From: Cryptomeria japonica
Taxonomy: Eukaryota > Streptophyta > Pinopsida > Cupressales > Cupressaceae
Assembly: GCF_030272615.1 (NCBI RefSeq)
Contig: NC_081414.1
Location: forward strand, 521,424,185 to 521,488,184
Reading direction: 5' to 3'
DNA length: 64,000 nt
The translations under genes and the position numbers were made by a program. Shown piece after piece: positions 43,509 to 52,877 of the stretch (the first letter of the stretch is position 1; each line of letters opens with the position of its first letter). The notes under the pieces are model-generated. The model was not told where the DNA came from and did no database searches. It saw only the letters and a program-made list of their open reading frames with translations.

Positions 43509-44880
43509 ATGGAGGAAGAAGATAATACTGTATTCCAAACTTTTGGATTTATTGCTGTTGACAAAGAAGCAGTCAATAGCACCATTAGAGACCTTGAGCA
43601 AGATTTCAAATTTGATAGGCTAATGGAAAAATTATTGGCAAAACAAAAAGAAAAATATCTCTTGATGTTGGCAAAATCTGGAGCTAAACTACCACAAGAC
43701 TTTAACATAGAAATCTTGAAACAAGATGTGGAAGAAAGTAACACCCAAAAAATGGATTAACCAAATAATGAAGACACGAACAAAGAAAGCAATGAAGAAA
43801 CAAGGAAAGAAAGAGATGACAAAAGAAAAGAGCATAGTGATAAGAGAACTCACGAAGAAATAAGGAAAAACCATGTAGATAATCCATTGTCAAACTTTAT
43901 TCAACAAATACAAACTCTACAACAACAAATACAAGACATGCAAAATGGGACAAGCTCCAAGAAGTATTCATTAGAAGATATATGCCCATATCCTTTTGAT
44001 AAAAAATCTGAATATGATACCATTTCTGCAACATTGCGAGATTCCTAAATATGACAAATACGATGGAAAATCTGATCCTCAAGATCACATTAGGGAGTTT
44101 TGTACTATGAGCATGGAATTTTCTCATGATGAAACTTACCTTATGCGTCTTTTTCCTAGGAGTTTAAATGGACAATCAATGGAGTGGTTTTCAAGATTAC
44201 CATCCGGAATCAAATCCTTTGAAGAACTTGTGAATAGGTTTATTTCACAATACTTCTACAATATAAGGAATGAAATAACAATGTTGGATCTCTGCAATGT
44301 TAAATAGAAGAAAGGTGAATCTTTTATGATTTTATTACAATGATGGAAATGCATGTTTAATGGACATGTTCATTGATAATCTTATTAGTGAAATGATTTA
44401 TCGAATAAGGATGCAATGTCCTCCCTCTTTTGCCAAAATGATCGAGAATGGTCTGAAAATAGAGAATACAATGGTAAAGAAAGGAGAACTAAAACTTTAC
44501 AATAATTTAGACAACAACAACAACAACAATAGCAATGACAAACCCAAGTTCTGGTCAAAGAATAGGAATGTCAGCAATGAAGGGAATGATGATAATAGCA
44601 CTATAAAACAACAGCAACCAATTTTTAATCTATCAAGTCAAATCCCAAGCAATAACAATCCAGAAAATAATAAAGCCAAGTCCTTTTTCTCCAATCCTCG
44701 AAGGAAATTCACAAACATTGGAGAATATTTGGAATCAGCTCTAAAAACTTTGCTTGCCAACAAATTGATTATTTTACCAGAAGCAAGAAGTTATGAACCA
44801 CCATTCAAGCCCAATTGGTGGAATGAAAATCATTTTTGCAATTATCATCGAAATAAAGGACACCTAACAAATGATTGTTA
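43509..44880 (+). pseudogene. Gypsy B gag, broken
   Basis: N-terminus: MEEEDNTVFQTFGFIAVDKEAV with a charged helical region to 43900, then IQQIQTLQQQIQDM and YSLEDICPYPFDK. A six-A run at 44002-44007 puts the rest in another frame: CEIPKYDKYDGKSDPQDHIREFCT, QSMEWFSRLPSGIKSFEELVNRFISQY (retrotransposon gag core), with a shift near 44307-44360. Asn- and Gln-rich stretches (44500-44650) precede LESALKTLLANKLIILP and FCNYHRNKGHLTNDC (44835-44877), a CX2HX4HX4C finger typical of Tat gag, complete here. Confidence 0.8.
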
Positions 44881-45390
44881 GATATTGAACACCTTATCCA
44901 AGATCTAATTGATAATGGAACCATCACAGTAGATAGCCATAAGACAAACGAATCACTCTTGGCTTTCAAAACTCCACTTCCAAATTATGACAAAGGTGAA
45001 TCATCCCAATTAAAAGATGAGAAAAGAAAAGCCAAAGTGAATTACACTTATACATATGATGATGTGGTAAATGGGATCATTGTTAACAAAAATTCATCTT
45101 CAAAACCAATCAATGTTATCACGAGAAGCAAAGAAAAGGTTACCTTTCCAAGTATAGGAAAAGACCCAACACCCAATCCACAACAATACAATTTAGTAGA
45201 GCAATTACAAAGAATGCCTGCTCAAATATCAATTTTGGAACTTCTCAAGGTTTCATCTCTACATAAGGAAATTTTAGAGAAAGCTTTAGTGGAAACATCA
45301 GTTTCAAAAGATTTGGATGTAGATAAGTTCCAAAACATGGTAGGACACCTTATAGCTCCTCATTACTTATCATTTTCTAAAAAATGATGA
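44881..45390 (+). pseudogene. Gypsy B gag-protease linker
   Basis: Open for 170 codons after a TAG at 44879: LIQDLIDNGTITVDSHKTNESLLAFKTPLPNYDKGESS, then SSKPINVITRSKEKVTFPSIG and LLKVSSLHKEILEKALVETSVSKDLDVDKFQNMVG. These blocks normally lie between the finger and protease in Tat polyproteins. Ends SFSKK with a frame change into protease. Confidence 0.7.
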
Positions 45391-45780
45391 CGCGTCCTTA
45401 CAACATCCTCACAATTCTCCCTTACATGTTGAAGTCTCCATTAATAAAACTCATGTTAAATGTGTACTCATAGATGGAGGAGCTGGCTTAAACATTTGTG
45501 CATTAAGTTTGATAAAAGCTTTGGTATATTTAGAGAATGCAGTAGACCTGAAAAAGAAAATAACCATCAAGGCTTACGATGAAGCAGAACGTTCTTCTAA
45601 AGGAACTGTTGTACTACCAATCAAAATAGGACCTGTGGAAAAGGATACATTGTGTTAGGTTTTAGATTTTAATCTCTCTTATAATATTCTTCTAGGAAGA
45701 CCATGGATTCACAAGATGCAAGAAGTTCCTTCTACATATCATCAATGTGTGAAATTTCCTCATGAAGGAAAATAAATCAC
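45391..45780 (+). pseudogene. Gypsy B protease, one stop
   Basis: VKCVLIDGGAGLNICALSLIKAL (about 45454-45520) is the retropepsin active site with D-G-G in place of the usual D-T/S-G, as in many Tat elements. SSKGTVVLPIKIGPVEKDT and [19 protein letters not shown] supply the later strands. A TAG at 45657 and a TAA near 45774 interrupt it. Confidence 0.75.
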
Positions 45781-47724
45781 TATAATTGTAGATTCTAGTC
45801 AATATTGCAATAATTTAAAGCCAACCCAAGATACAAGAGTTCTACATAACAAAGAATCAGTATATCCTACTAAAGAAATTCAAGCAAAGTTATGGGAAAC
45901 TTTTGAAGACAAGCTCAAGTTAAATGATGAAGGAATGGGAGAGTATTCTTTGAATAATTTTCCACATTCCCCTAAATCATATGGTAAGCCTACAGATATT
46001 CAATCAAAGCCATCAGAAAGATCAAAACATATGTTTAAAGGAATATTTGTTAGTGTTGGAACTCTTGAAAAAGAAAATGAAGACAAAGACATTCTTGGTT
46101 GGTTGTACAAGGATGAAGATAAAACTATAGAAAAAACAATAAAAGCCAATATTCCTATAAAACAATATGGAAAAGGATATGAAATCATGGAAAAGATGGG
46201 ATATGGAAGGAAAGGACCAATTGGTAAGAAACATCAAGGTATTTCAGTACCTATTTGTCCTCACTCACAATCCACTGAAGATAAATCCAGGCTCGGATAT
46301 CTAAAGTCTAATCAAAAGCAACATAATCACCCACAACAAAAGTGGAAAAAGAAATCAGTTTCTAAAGAAGAAAATTGGCAAGAGAAGCTACATCAAGCGG
46401 CCGAAATAGTAACCAATAAGCAAAAGAAGCAAGAAAAACATGAAAAGAAAGAGGAGGAGATTGCCATCCAAGGTGATGAAAAATCTTGTCAACAAGTTCT
46501 GAAAATACAAACAAATGCAAAGTCTGAATAAGATATTCCAGAAGTAGTAAAAATAGAGATGGCAGAAATCAGAGAACTTTTCATACCATACGACATTCCA
46601 GTATGGTATAGTGGAGTAATCTTAGATCAGGATTCAGAGACAGATTCCAATGAGTATGAATGGGGTCCAAATGTCTTATTTGCTACATCAAGTAAAGAAC
46701 ACAATGAAGACCAAGAAGCTATCATGAAAGAAGATTTGTCTATTGCAAAACAAAATATGAAGTTAGAAAGAAGACAAGAGAAACTCATAATTCAGAGAAA
46801 AGAGGTGTATGCAAAAAGAAAAGGGAATGACAAAGATAGAGAAGCAATGCCACAAGAAGCCCAAACAAAGATCAGATATGGTAGAACCATAGAAGAATTA
46901 ACAGATAGTCAAATTGGATTGACTATTAATCCAGAAGAAGTTGAATTTGAAAGAAGACAAAATCTAGCAAAAGAATCCTCTTTATCACATACACAAGTAT
47001 GCCAGGTCAATGAAGAAGGAATTTGCAGTATTAAAGATGTGTGTATTGATATAATCCATTCATTTAAGGGACAAACGTCAATTGAAGAACCACTTGAGTG
47101 TGAACTACAAAATGTAACATTGATTTTGTTAGAACTAATTCGGAAATGCTTGAGATAGACAATTCTCAAAAACATTTAATCTATGATAGTACATATAATA
47201 CGCCAAGCTATGATCATTATGTCATGAATGTTGAAACACCTAATGATGACAATGATTATGATTTACCCCTTCTTCATCTTGAAATAATTGATTGGGATAA
47301 TTTAGACAACCCTGAACTAAATGTCTTTTCCAATGATCATGACTTAGTCTTGTACCTTGATGTTATTGAACCCATCCATCCTAAGATATCTTCCATTGTA
47401 GAATCAAGTGATGTTTCTCATAGTTAGGAAAATGCCCAGCTTTCTAGTCGCAAAAACAAAATAAAACAAGGAAAGAGACCTATTGTTGAAAACCATTTCA
47501 TGACAATATTAGATCAATCAAAAGAGAAAAAAAAGGATGTATTTGATGGTGAAAACCTCTTTGAGGTGCTAGAAGATGGAAGGTTTGACATTCTTCTTGC
47601 ATATTTTCAAGAGAGATCTGCTATCCTAATAGAACCAATAGAAGTAGTAAACATTGATACATCAAAGGATCCTAAAATACTTCATTTTGTTGTATCATTA
47701 TCATAAAAAGAGAGAAAAGAGTAC
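45781..47724 (+). pseudogene. Gypsy B linker with G-patch
   Basis: 45935-46531 (199 codons) contains YGKGYEIMEKMGYGRKGPIGKKHQGISVPICPH...RLGY, a G-patch-like glycine-rich RNA-binding module, followed by a Lys/Glu/Gln-rich tail. 46559-47158 (199 codons) is acidic with IRELFIPYDIPVWYSG and a coiled coil. 47146-47427 and 47500-47706 hold the NDHDLVLYLDVIEPIHP and DGENLFEVLEDGRFD blocks shared with gypsy A. Stops between the pieces are single codons. Confidence 0.65.
47548..47570 (+). other. Type I hairpin, gypsy B
   Basis: GGTG, AAAA, CCTC, loop TTT, GAGG, TGCT. The inner stem is perfect; the outer stem pairs through one G-C and three G-U. It lies in the linker frame (DGENLFEV). Confidence 0.5.
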
Positions 47725-48780
47725 ATGGAATTCTTTACACAAAGACAAATAAATTTTGCTTGGTCCTATGCAGATATGCTAGGACTTAATCCAGATCTTA
47801 TCATGCATCATCTTAATGTGGATTTAAATGCAAAATCCATTAAGAAGAAGCTAAGAAAGATGCATCCGCACATTTCTCTTCTTGTTAAAATCGAGCTCAA
47901 GAAACTATTAGAAGTGGGTCTTATAAGACCAGTTTATTATCCAAAATGGGTTTCAAGTATTGTACCAGTATCAAAGCCAGACAAAAGCATAAGGGTCTAT
48001 ACAGATTTCAGAGTTCTAAATAAAGCATGTCCAAAAGATGATTTCTTGCTACCAAACATCAATATCATAGTTGACTTATCAGCTGGACATGAGATGTTTT
48101 CATTAATGGATGGATTCTCGGGATATAATCAAATAAGAATTGCACCTGAAGACCAAGAAAAGACAGCTTTCACCTATGTATGGGGAACATATTGCTAGAA
48201 TGTTATAACATTTGGGCTTAAGAATGCAGTAGCGACTTATCAAAGGGCTATGATGACAATTTTCCATGATATGATGCATACATTTACGGAAGATTATGTC
48301 GATGACATACTTGCAAAATCTCACACAAGAAAAGAAGATTTTAACATTTTAAGCAAGATTTTTGACAAGCTGGAAAGATATCAATTGAGATTAAATCCAA
48401 AGAAATGTGCATTTGGGGTAACCTCTGGAAAGCTCCTTGGGTACATTATATCAGCTCATGGCATTGAAGTAGATCCTGAAAAGGTCAAAGCTATCATGGA
48501 GATGGAGTCACCTAAGAACATAAGTCAATTGTGATCTTTACAAGGAAGATTGCAATCAGTTAGGAGATTTGTTTCTCAATTGGCCGATAGATGTCTTCCA
48601 TTTACCCATCTTCTACATAAAAATGTTCCATTCAAATGGGATCTAAAATGTGAAGAATCTTTCTTGCAAATAAAAGCATATCTTATGAGTCCTCCAGTAC
48701 TAATATCACCAGCCAAAGGGAAACCATTGTTGCTCTATGTCTCAGCAACAAGTGTATCATTAGGAACTCCTATCTCAACA
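47725..48780 (+). pseudogene. Gypsy B reverse transcriptase
   Basis: WSYADMLGLNPDLIMHHLNV and LKKLLEVGLIRPVYYPKWVSSIVPVSKPDKSIRVYTDFRVLN form the fingers. MFSLMDGFSGYNQIRIAPEDQEKTAFTY holds the first palm Asp, FGLKNAVATYQRAM follows, and EDYVDDILAKSH is the active site (YVDD intact). LRLNPKKCAFGVTSGKLLGYIISAHGIEVDP is the thumb. Only a TAG at 48197 and a TGA at 48532 interrupt it. This is the best-preserved RT in the window. Confidence 0.9.
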
Positions 48781-49160
48781 TGATGATGAAGGAAAAGAAA
48801 GAGCATTTTATTATATCAGTAGAACAATTGTTGGATATGAATTAAATTATTTGTCAATCAAAAAGATATTTCTAGCTATTGTATTTGCAACTCAGAAGCT
48901 GTGACATTATATGTTGATTCATTCTGTAAAACTAATAGCAAAGATAGATCCTCTCAAATATCTACTGAGCAAGTCAACATTGACAGGGAGACTAGCCAAA
49001 TGGGTTATGATACTGAGTGAATTTAACATAGAATATATTGACTAGAAAGCTATCAAGGGACAAGCCATCGCTGATCAATTAGCTGATGCACCTTTACAAA
49101 ATGACATGCCTTTGCACATCACATTTCCTGATGCAGATATATTGACAATATGTAAAAACT
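48781..49160 (+). pseudogene. Gypsy B retroviral-type RNase H
   Basis: Starts within the preceding frame (PLLLYVSATSVSLGTPIS, where the Asp of YxDAS reads Val) and continues after a frame change as QHDDEGKERAFYYISRTIVGYELNYLSIKKIFLAIVFATQKL, then HYMLIHSVKLIAKIDPLKYLLSK. Stops at 48901 (CGA-type) and 49045 (CAG-type). Confidence 0.75.
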
Positions 49161-49560
49161 TTTGAGAATTGTACTTTGATGGTTTTTATACCCAATATGG
49201 ATTAGGCGCATGAATATTTTTTATCACACCTCAAGGACACACAATTCTAAAATCATATAGACTGCGGTTTCCATGCACCAATAATACTGCAAAGTATGAA
49301 GCATTAGCTATAGGGCTCAAAATGGCCATTAAATGGAATGTCAAAGAACTCCATGTCTATGGTGATTCACAACTTATCATTAATCAAATAAATGGTGAAT
49401 ATCAAATAAAGGATGACAAGCTTATGCCATATAAATAGCTAGTGGAGGAGTTTAAAGGACACTTTAAAGAAATCACATTCACCTAGATTCCTAGAAATAA
49501 GAATAAAGTAACAGATGCAATGGCTACAATAGCATCTCTCTTGCAAAATAAGGAGAATCA
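49161..49560 (+). pseudogene. Gypsy B second (Tat) RNase H
   Basis: ELYFDGFYTQYGLGA (first Asp), FPCTNNTAKYEALAIGLKMAIKWNV (Glu), LHVYGDSQLIINQINGEYQIKDDKLMPYK (Asp), ITFTWIPRNKNKVTDAMATIASLL-like end. Four stops, all explainable by single transitions at Trp or Gln codons. It follows the retroviral RNase H, opposite to the order in E1. Confidence 0.75.
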
Positions 49561-50900
49561 ATAGGGTTACAAGTTTCTCATGGAAGATATCTTAACCCCT
49601 ACCATTCAATCCCAGCATACCTATCGAATTTGCCATATATTAGGAACCAGTCAAACCTACCAATATTTGAAAGATCATATCCTTCCTCTTGAATTATCTC
49701 ATAATTAGAGACAAAATTTTATTCGCCAGTCCTCTTGCTATACTATAATTTCTGATATCCTATATAGGCATGGTCTAGATGGTACTTTGTTGAGATGTCT
49801 TGAAAAAGATGAATATGAGAGATTTCTTAATGACATTCATGCAGGTATTTGTGGGACATGCTCAAGTGGTTTAACATTGGATAAAAAACTTCTTCATATG
49901 GGTTAATTTTGGCCTACTATGGAAAGAGATTCAATCACCTATGCTAGAAAATGTAAACAATGTCAGATACATGGGAATCTTATTCATGCACCAACACAAG
50001 AGCTATATCCTATGACATGATCATGGCCATTTTCATAATGGGGCCTTGATTTGGTAGGAAAGATCAATCCCTCATCTTCTAATGGACATAAGTTTATTCT
50101 AATTACTACTGAATATTTTACTAAGTGGATTGAACTAGTGCCTTTAACAACAGTGATAGGAAAACAAATATTATCATTCATTTTGAATTACATAATCTGT
50201 CGCTATGGAGTTCCTATGACCATTATCACTGATAATGGAAGACCATTCAAAAATCAAGACGTGAAAGAGCTATGTGAGCAGTTTCAAATCCAACATAGGT
50301 TCTCTACTCCATACTATCCACAAGGTAATGGTCAAGCTAAGGCATCAAACAAAACTATCTTGAAAATCTTGAAAAAAAAAGTCAATGAAGCTGGAAAGGA
50401 CTAGCACATTTAGCTAAATCCTGCTCTTTCAGCATACTGAACTAGCATCCGCACTCCAATAGGGGCAACTCCATATTGTTTGGTCTATGGATTAGAAGCT
50501 ATATTACCTATAGAAGTAGAGATACCTTCTCTATGTGTATCCTTGCAAGGTCTTATACTAGAAGAAGAAGAATGAGTCTCTTGACTCTAGGAACTAGAAC
50601 TGATTCAGGAACATCGCCAAAATGCAACAAAACATTTGAAAGTATACCAACAAAGAATGGCAAGAAGCTATAACCACAGAGCCAAGACACATATTTTCCA
50701 GATTGGAGATATAGTTCTAAGGGAGAATCCAAGAAATTAGCAAGATCGGGAAAAGAAGGGAAAATTTGAACCGAATTGGCTAGGACCTTTTGTTATAGTA
50801 GCAACATATGGATCAGGAGCATACAAGTTATCTACCCCTGAAGGTGATTGGTTTGATGAACCTACCAATTCTATCCATCTCAAGAAATTATATGCTTGAG
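49561..50900 (+). pseudogene. Gypsy B integrase, broken
   Basis: Zinc domain: HGLDGTLLRCLEKDEYERFLNDIHAGICGTCSSGLTLDKKLLHMG...CKQCQIHGN. Core: WGLDLVGKINPSSSNGHKFILITTEYFTKW (Asp), MTIITDNGRPFKN (Asp), STPYYPQGNGQAKASNKTI, where the catalytic Glu is Lys at 50339-50341. C-terminus: KGKFEPNWLGPFVIVATYGSGAYKLSTPEGD and SIHLKKLYA, ending at 50899. The 117-codon frame 50051-50404 is intact across the core. Confidence 0.85.
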
Positions 50901-50904
50901 ATAT

Positions 50905-51027
50905 AAAGTCCTAAAAAAATCAGTAAAAAGCATATAAAGTCTTGAAAAAAAAAATCAACAAAAAGCATATAATGTCCTTAAAAAATCATTAAAAAAGCAT
51001 ATAAAATCCAAAAATGCAATAAATTTA
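50905..51027 (+). repeat. A-rich minisatellite after gypsy B pol
   Basis: Three to four units of about 30-35 bases, consensus AAAGTCTTGAAAAAA, TCANNAAAAAG, CATAT. Related units (AAAATGTCTTGAAAAAATCC) make up 56020-56215 in gypsy C. Confidence 0.7.
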
Positions 51028-51058
51028 GATGGTGAAAACCTAATAAATAGGTGCTATC
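51028..51058 (+). other. Type II hairpin, gypsy B
   Basis: GATGGTG, AAAA, CCTA, loop ATAAA, TAGG, TGCTATC. The inner stem is perfect (CCTA/TAGG, against CCTG/TAGG in A and C). The 7-bp outer stem pairs throughout if G-U pairs are allowed. Confidence 0.55.
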
Positions 51059-51064
51059 TAAGAA

Positions 51065-52877
51065 GTAGGTTTTCTATAGGTTCACTGAATGGATTTTCCT
51101 AAATATTTTGGGTTTGAACGTTATCATTGATAGAGTGCAGGACTGTCATTTTACCTATTCTTCTGTGACAGTCAAAAATGGTCTCGGTTTGGAGGGCATA
51201 ACTTTTTATTGAACAATTGGATATAACCCAAATTTTAATATGTTTTTTAAAACTAAGTTTTTTACATTTCCACTAAAGAGATTTTCCAAATTATCTCTAG
51301 TTCAAAAGTTATAAACGATAGAGTGTAGTACTATCAAAAATTGTCATAACTAGGATAGTCATAAAATGGAAATTCTTGTTAGATTAGTTTAATTTACAGT
51401 TTACATGATAAAATTTTCTTTTGATGAATTTTTTATGTTATTTTGGCAACTAATTTTGGTCTTTTAATGTTTACAGGATGCTTGTCAAAGAATCTATCAA
51501 TCAAACATACGCTTGCCAAAGAATCAAGAAGAAAATGACTACTGACATATTGGTTTTGCAAGTTGCCTAAGGAGAATCGACTAAACATTGTGTATTCATT
51601 TAGTATTTTCTTAGGCACTTAAATTTCTATCTGGTTAAAGAACAAATCTATCTTTCATGTTTTCAGAAAAATCTAAGAGGTACGAGAGTATGCTCTTGTC
51701 TTTTATAGACAATCAAAAATCTAGACCCTCGAAGCTTTTTTCTAAGTTTTGAGATTTGTGTACCTTTAGCGGGCTTGTCACAGTGGGAAAAAGTAATCAC
51801 CCTATGAGAACAACCCAAGTGAGTACAGCTAGACCTGAGCATTCCAACTCACTATAATAAATAGACCTCTGGTGATTAAAGTCTCAAAGGATGGGATTAT
51901 TTGAGTTTTCTCTTTGAGATCTCTCATATCGAGCATTTTGTAGGGCCTCACAGTCTCAATCACGTTTACATGACTACATCTTGTTTCGGTACCTTATCAG
52001 GCTATAGGCCTCAATCATGCTTGTGTGACTTCAAGGGGTAATTTCAAATGGAATTCCTAACTAAGAACTATAACATAGAAGCTACCTGATTCACCTCCGA
52101 AAGGTTGATAATCTTTGTGCAAGAGAGATAGTAACTCTCCCAAGACACTTTCCATATCGTGCCCCCATTAGCATTTGGAGTCAACTAATATAGCATTGAG
52201 AATCCATTATGTGAGACTCAATGATCATATTCTGATTAGCTATTGGGTGTGTACCTAAGTCAGCAAGCAAAGGTTTTCTTCTCTAAGCCAACTTCCATAG
52301 GGTTAGCGTGTTGTGATTGAATTATTATATATCTTGCATGTTTTCTATGTTTTCATCCCTAAAACTAAAACTGGAATACCAAAACTGGAGAAAACAACAA
52401 ACAAAATCAGTGATAAACTTTGTCTGTGTCCAAACTAGTCTCTTTCAGTCATTGAAACATCAATCCTTATCAAAAACTAGTAGTCGTTAGTCATTGACAC
52501 TCTGTCTATCAAAATCTCATCTCTGTCCAATCCTCTATCATACAAATTCCTGATCTTATCAGTCAAAATAGTCAAAATTGTCTAAACAGTCTACAACGAG
52601 TCTAAAATTGGTTACCATCCTCTTGAGCATAAACAACCTTGATAGTGTACCTCTGCAATTGCATTGCACGATTTTGTCAATCATCTCTAAGCTAGTTCAA
52701 ACAAACATCTTATCAAACCTAAGTTAACTTAGATAACATTTTACATAGGATAGATCATTCCTAAAACTAGACCAGATCTTTAGTTACTTCTCTCAATCAG
52801 TACATTAAATGAACTACTAGCTACAATTTGATCTTGACTTCTGCAACACATCTTGCTCTCAGTCTTGTCGGTTAAAA
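51065..52877 (+). other. Gypsy C leader
   Basis: Non-coding. The first part has short repeats (GATAGAGTGCAGGACTGTCA, GATAGAGTGTAGTACTATCA). CAGGATGCTTGTCAAAGAAT at 51475 aligns with GTAGGATGATTGTCAAAGATACG at 25860 in gypsy A. A TATA-like CCAACTCACTATAATAAATA lies at 51844-51863, and a 230-base block at 52081-52310 is highly similar to 26403-26632. Confidence 0.65.

Larger units (their letters stand above)
40104..51064 (+). mobile_element. Gypsy B: Tat-like element, most complete pol
   Basis: 5' LTR, PBS, 2.2-kb leader, gag, protease, linker with G-patch, RT, retroviral RNase H, Tat RNase H, integrase, A-rich repeat, hairpin. The 3' part is replaced by gypsy C sequence from about 51065 and no 3' LTR is found to the end of the window. 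About 35 stops or shifts, nearly all single-base. It is inserted in the gag end of copia copy Z. Confidence 0.85.
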
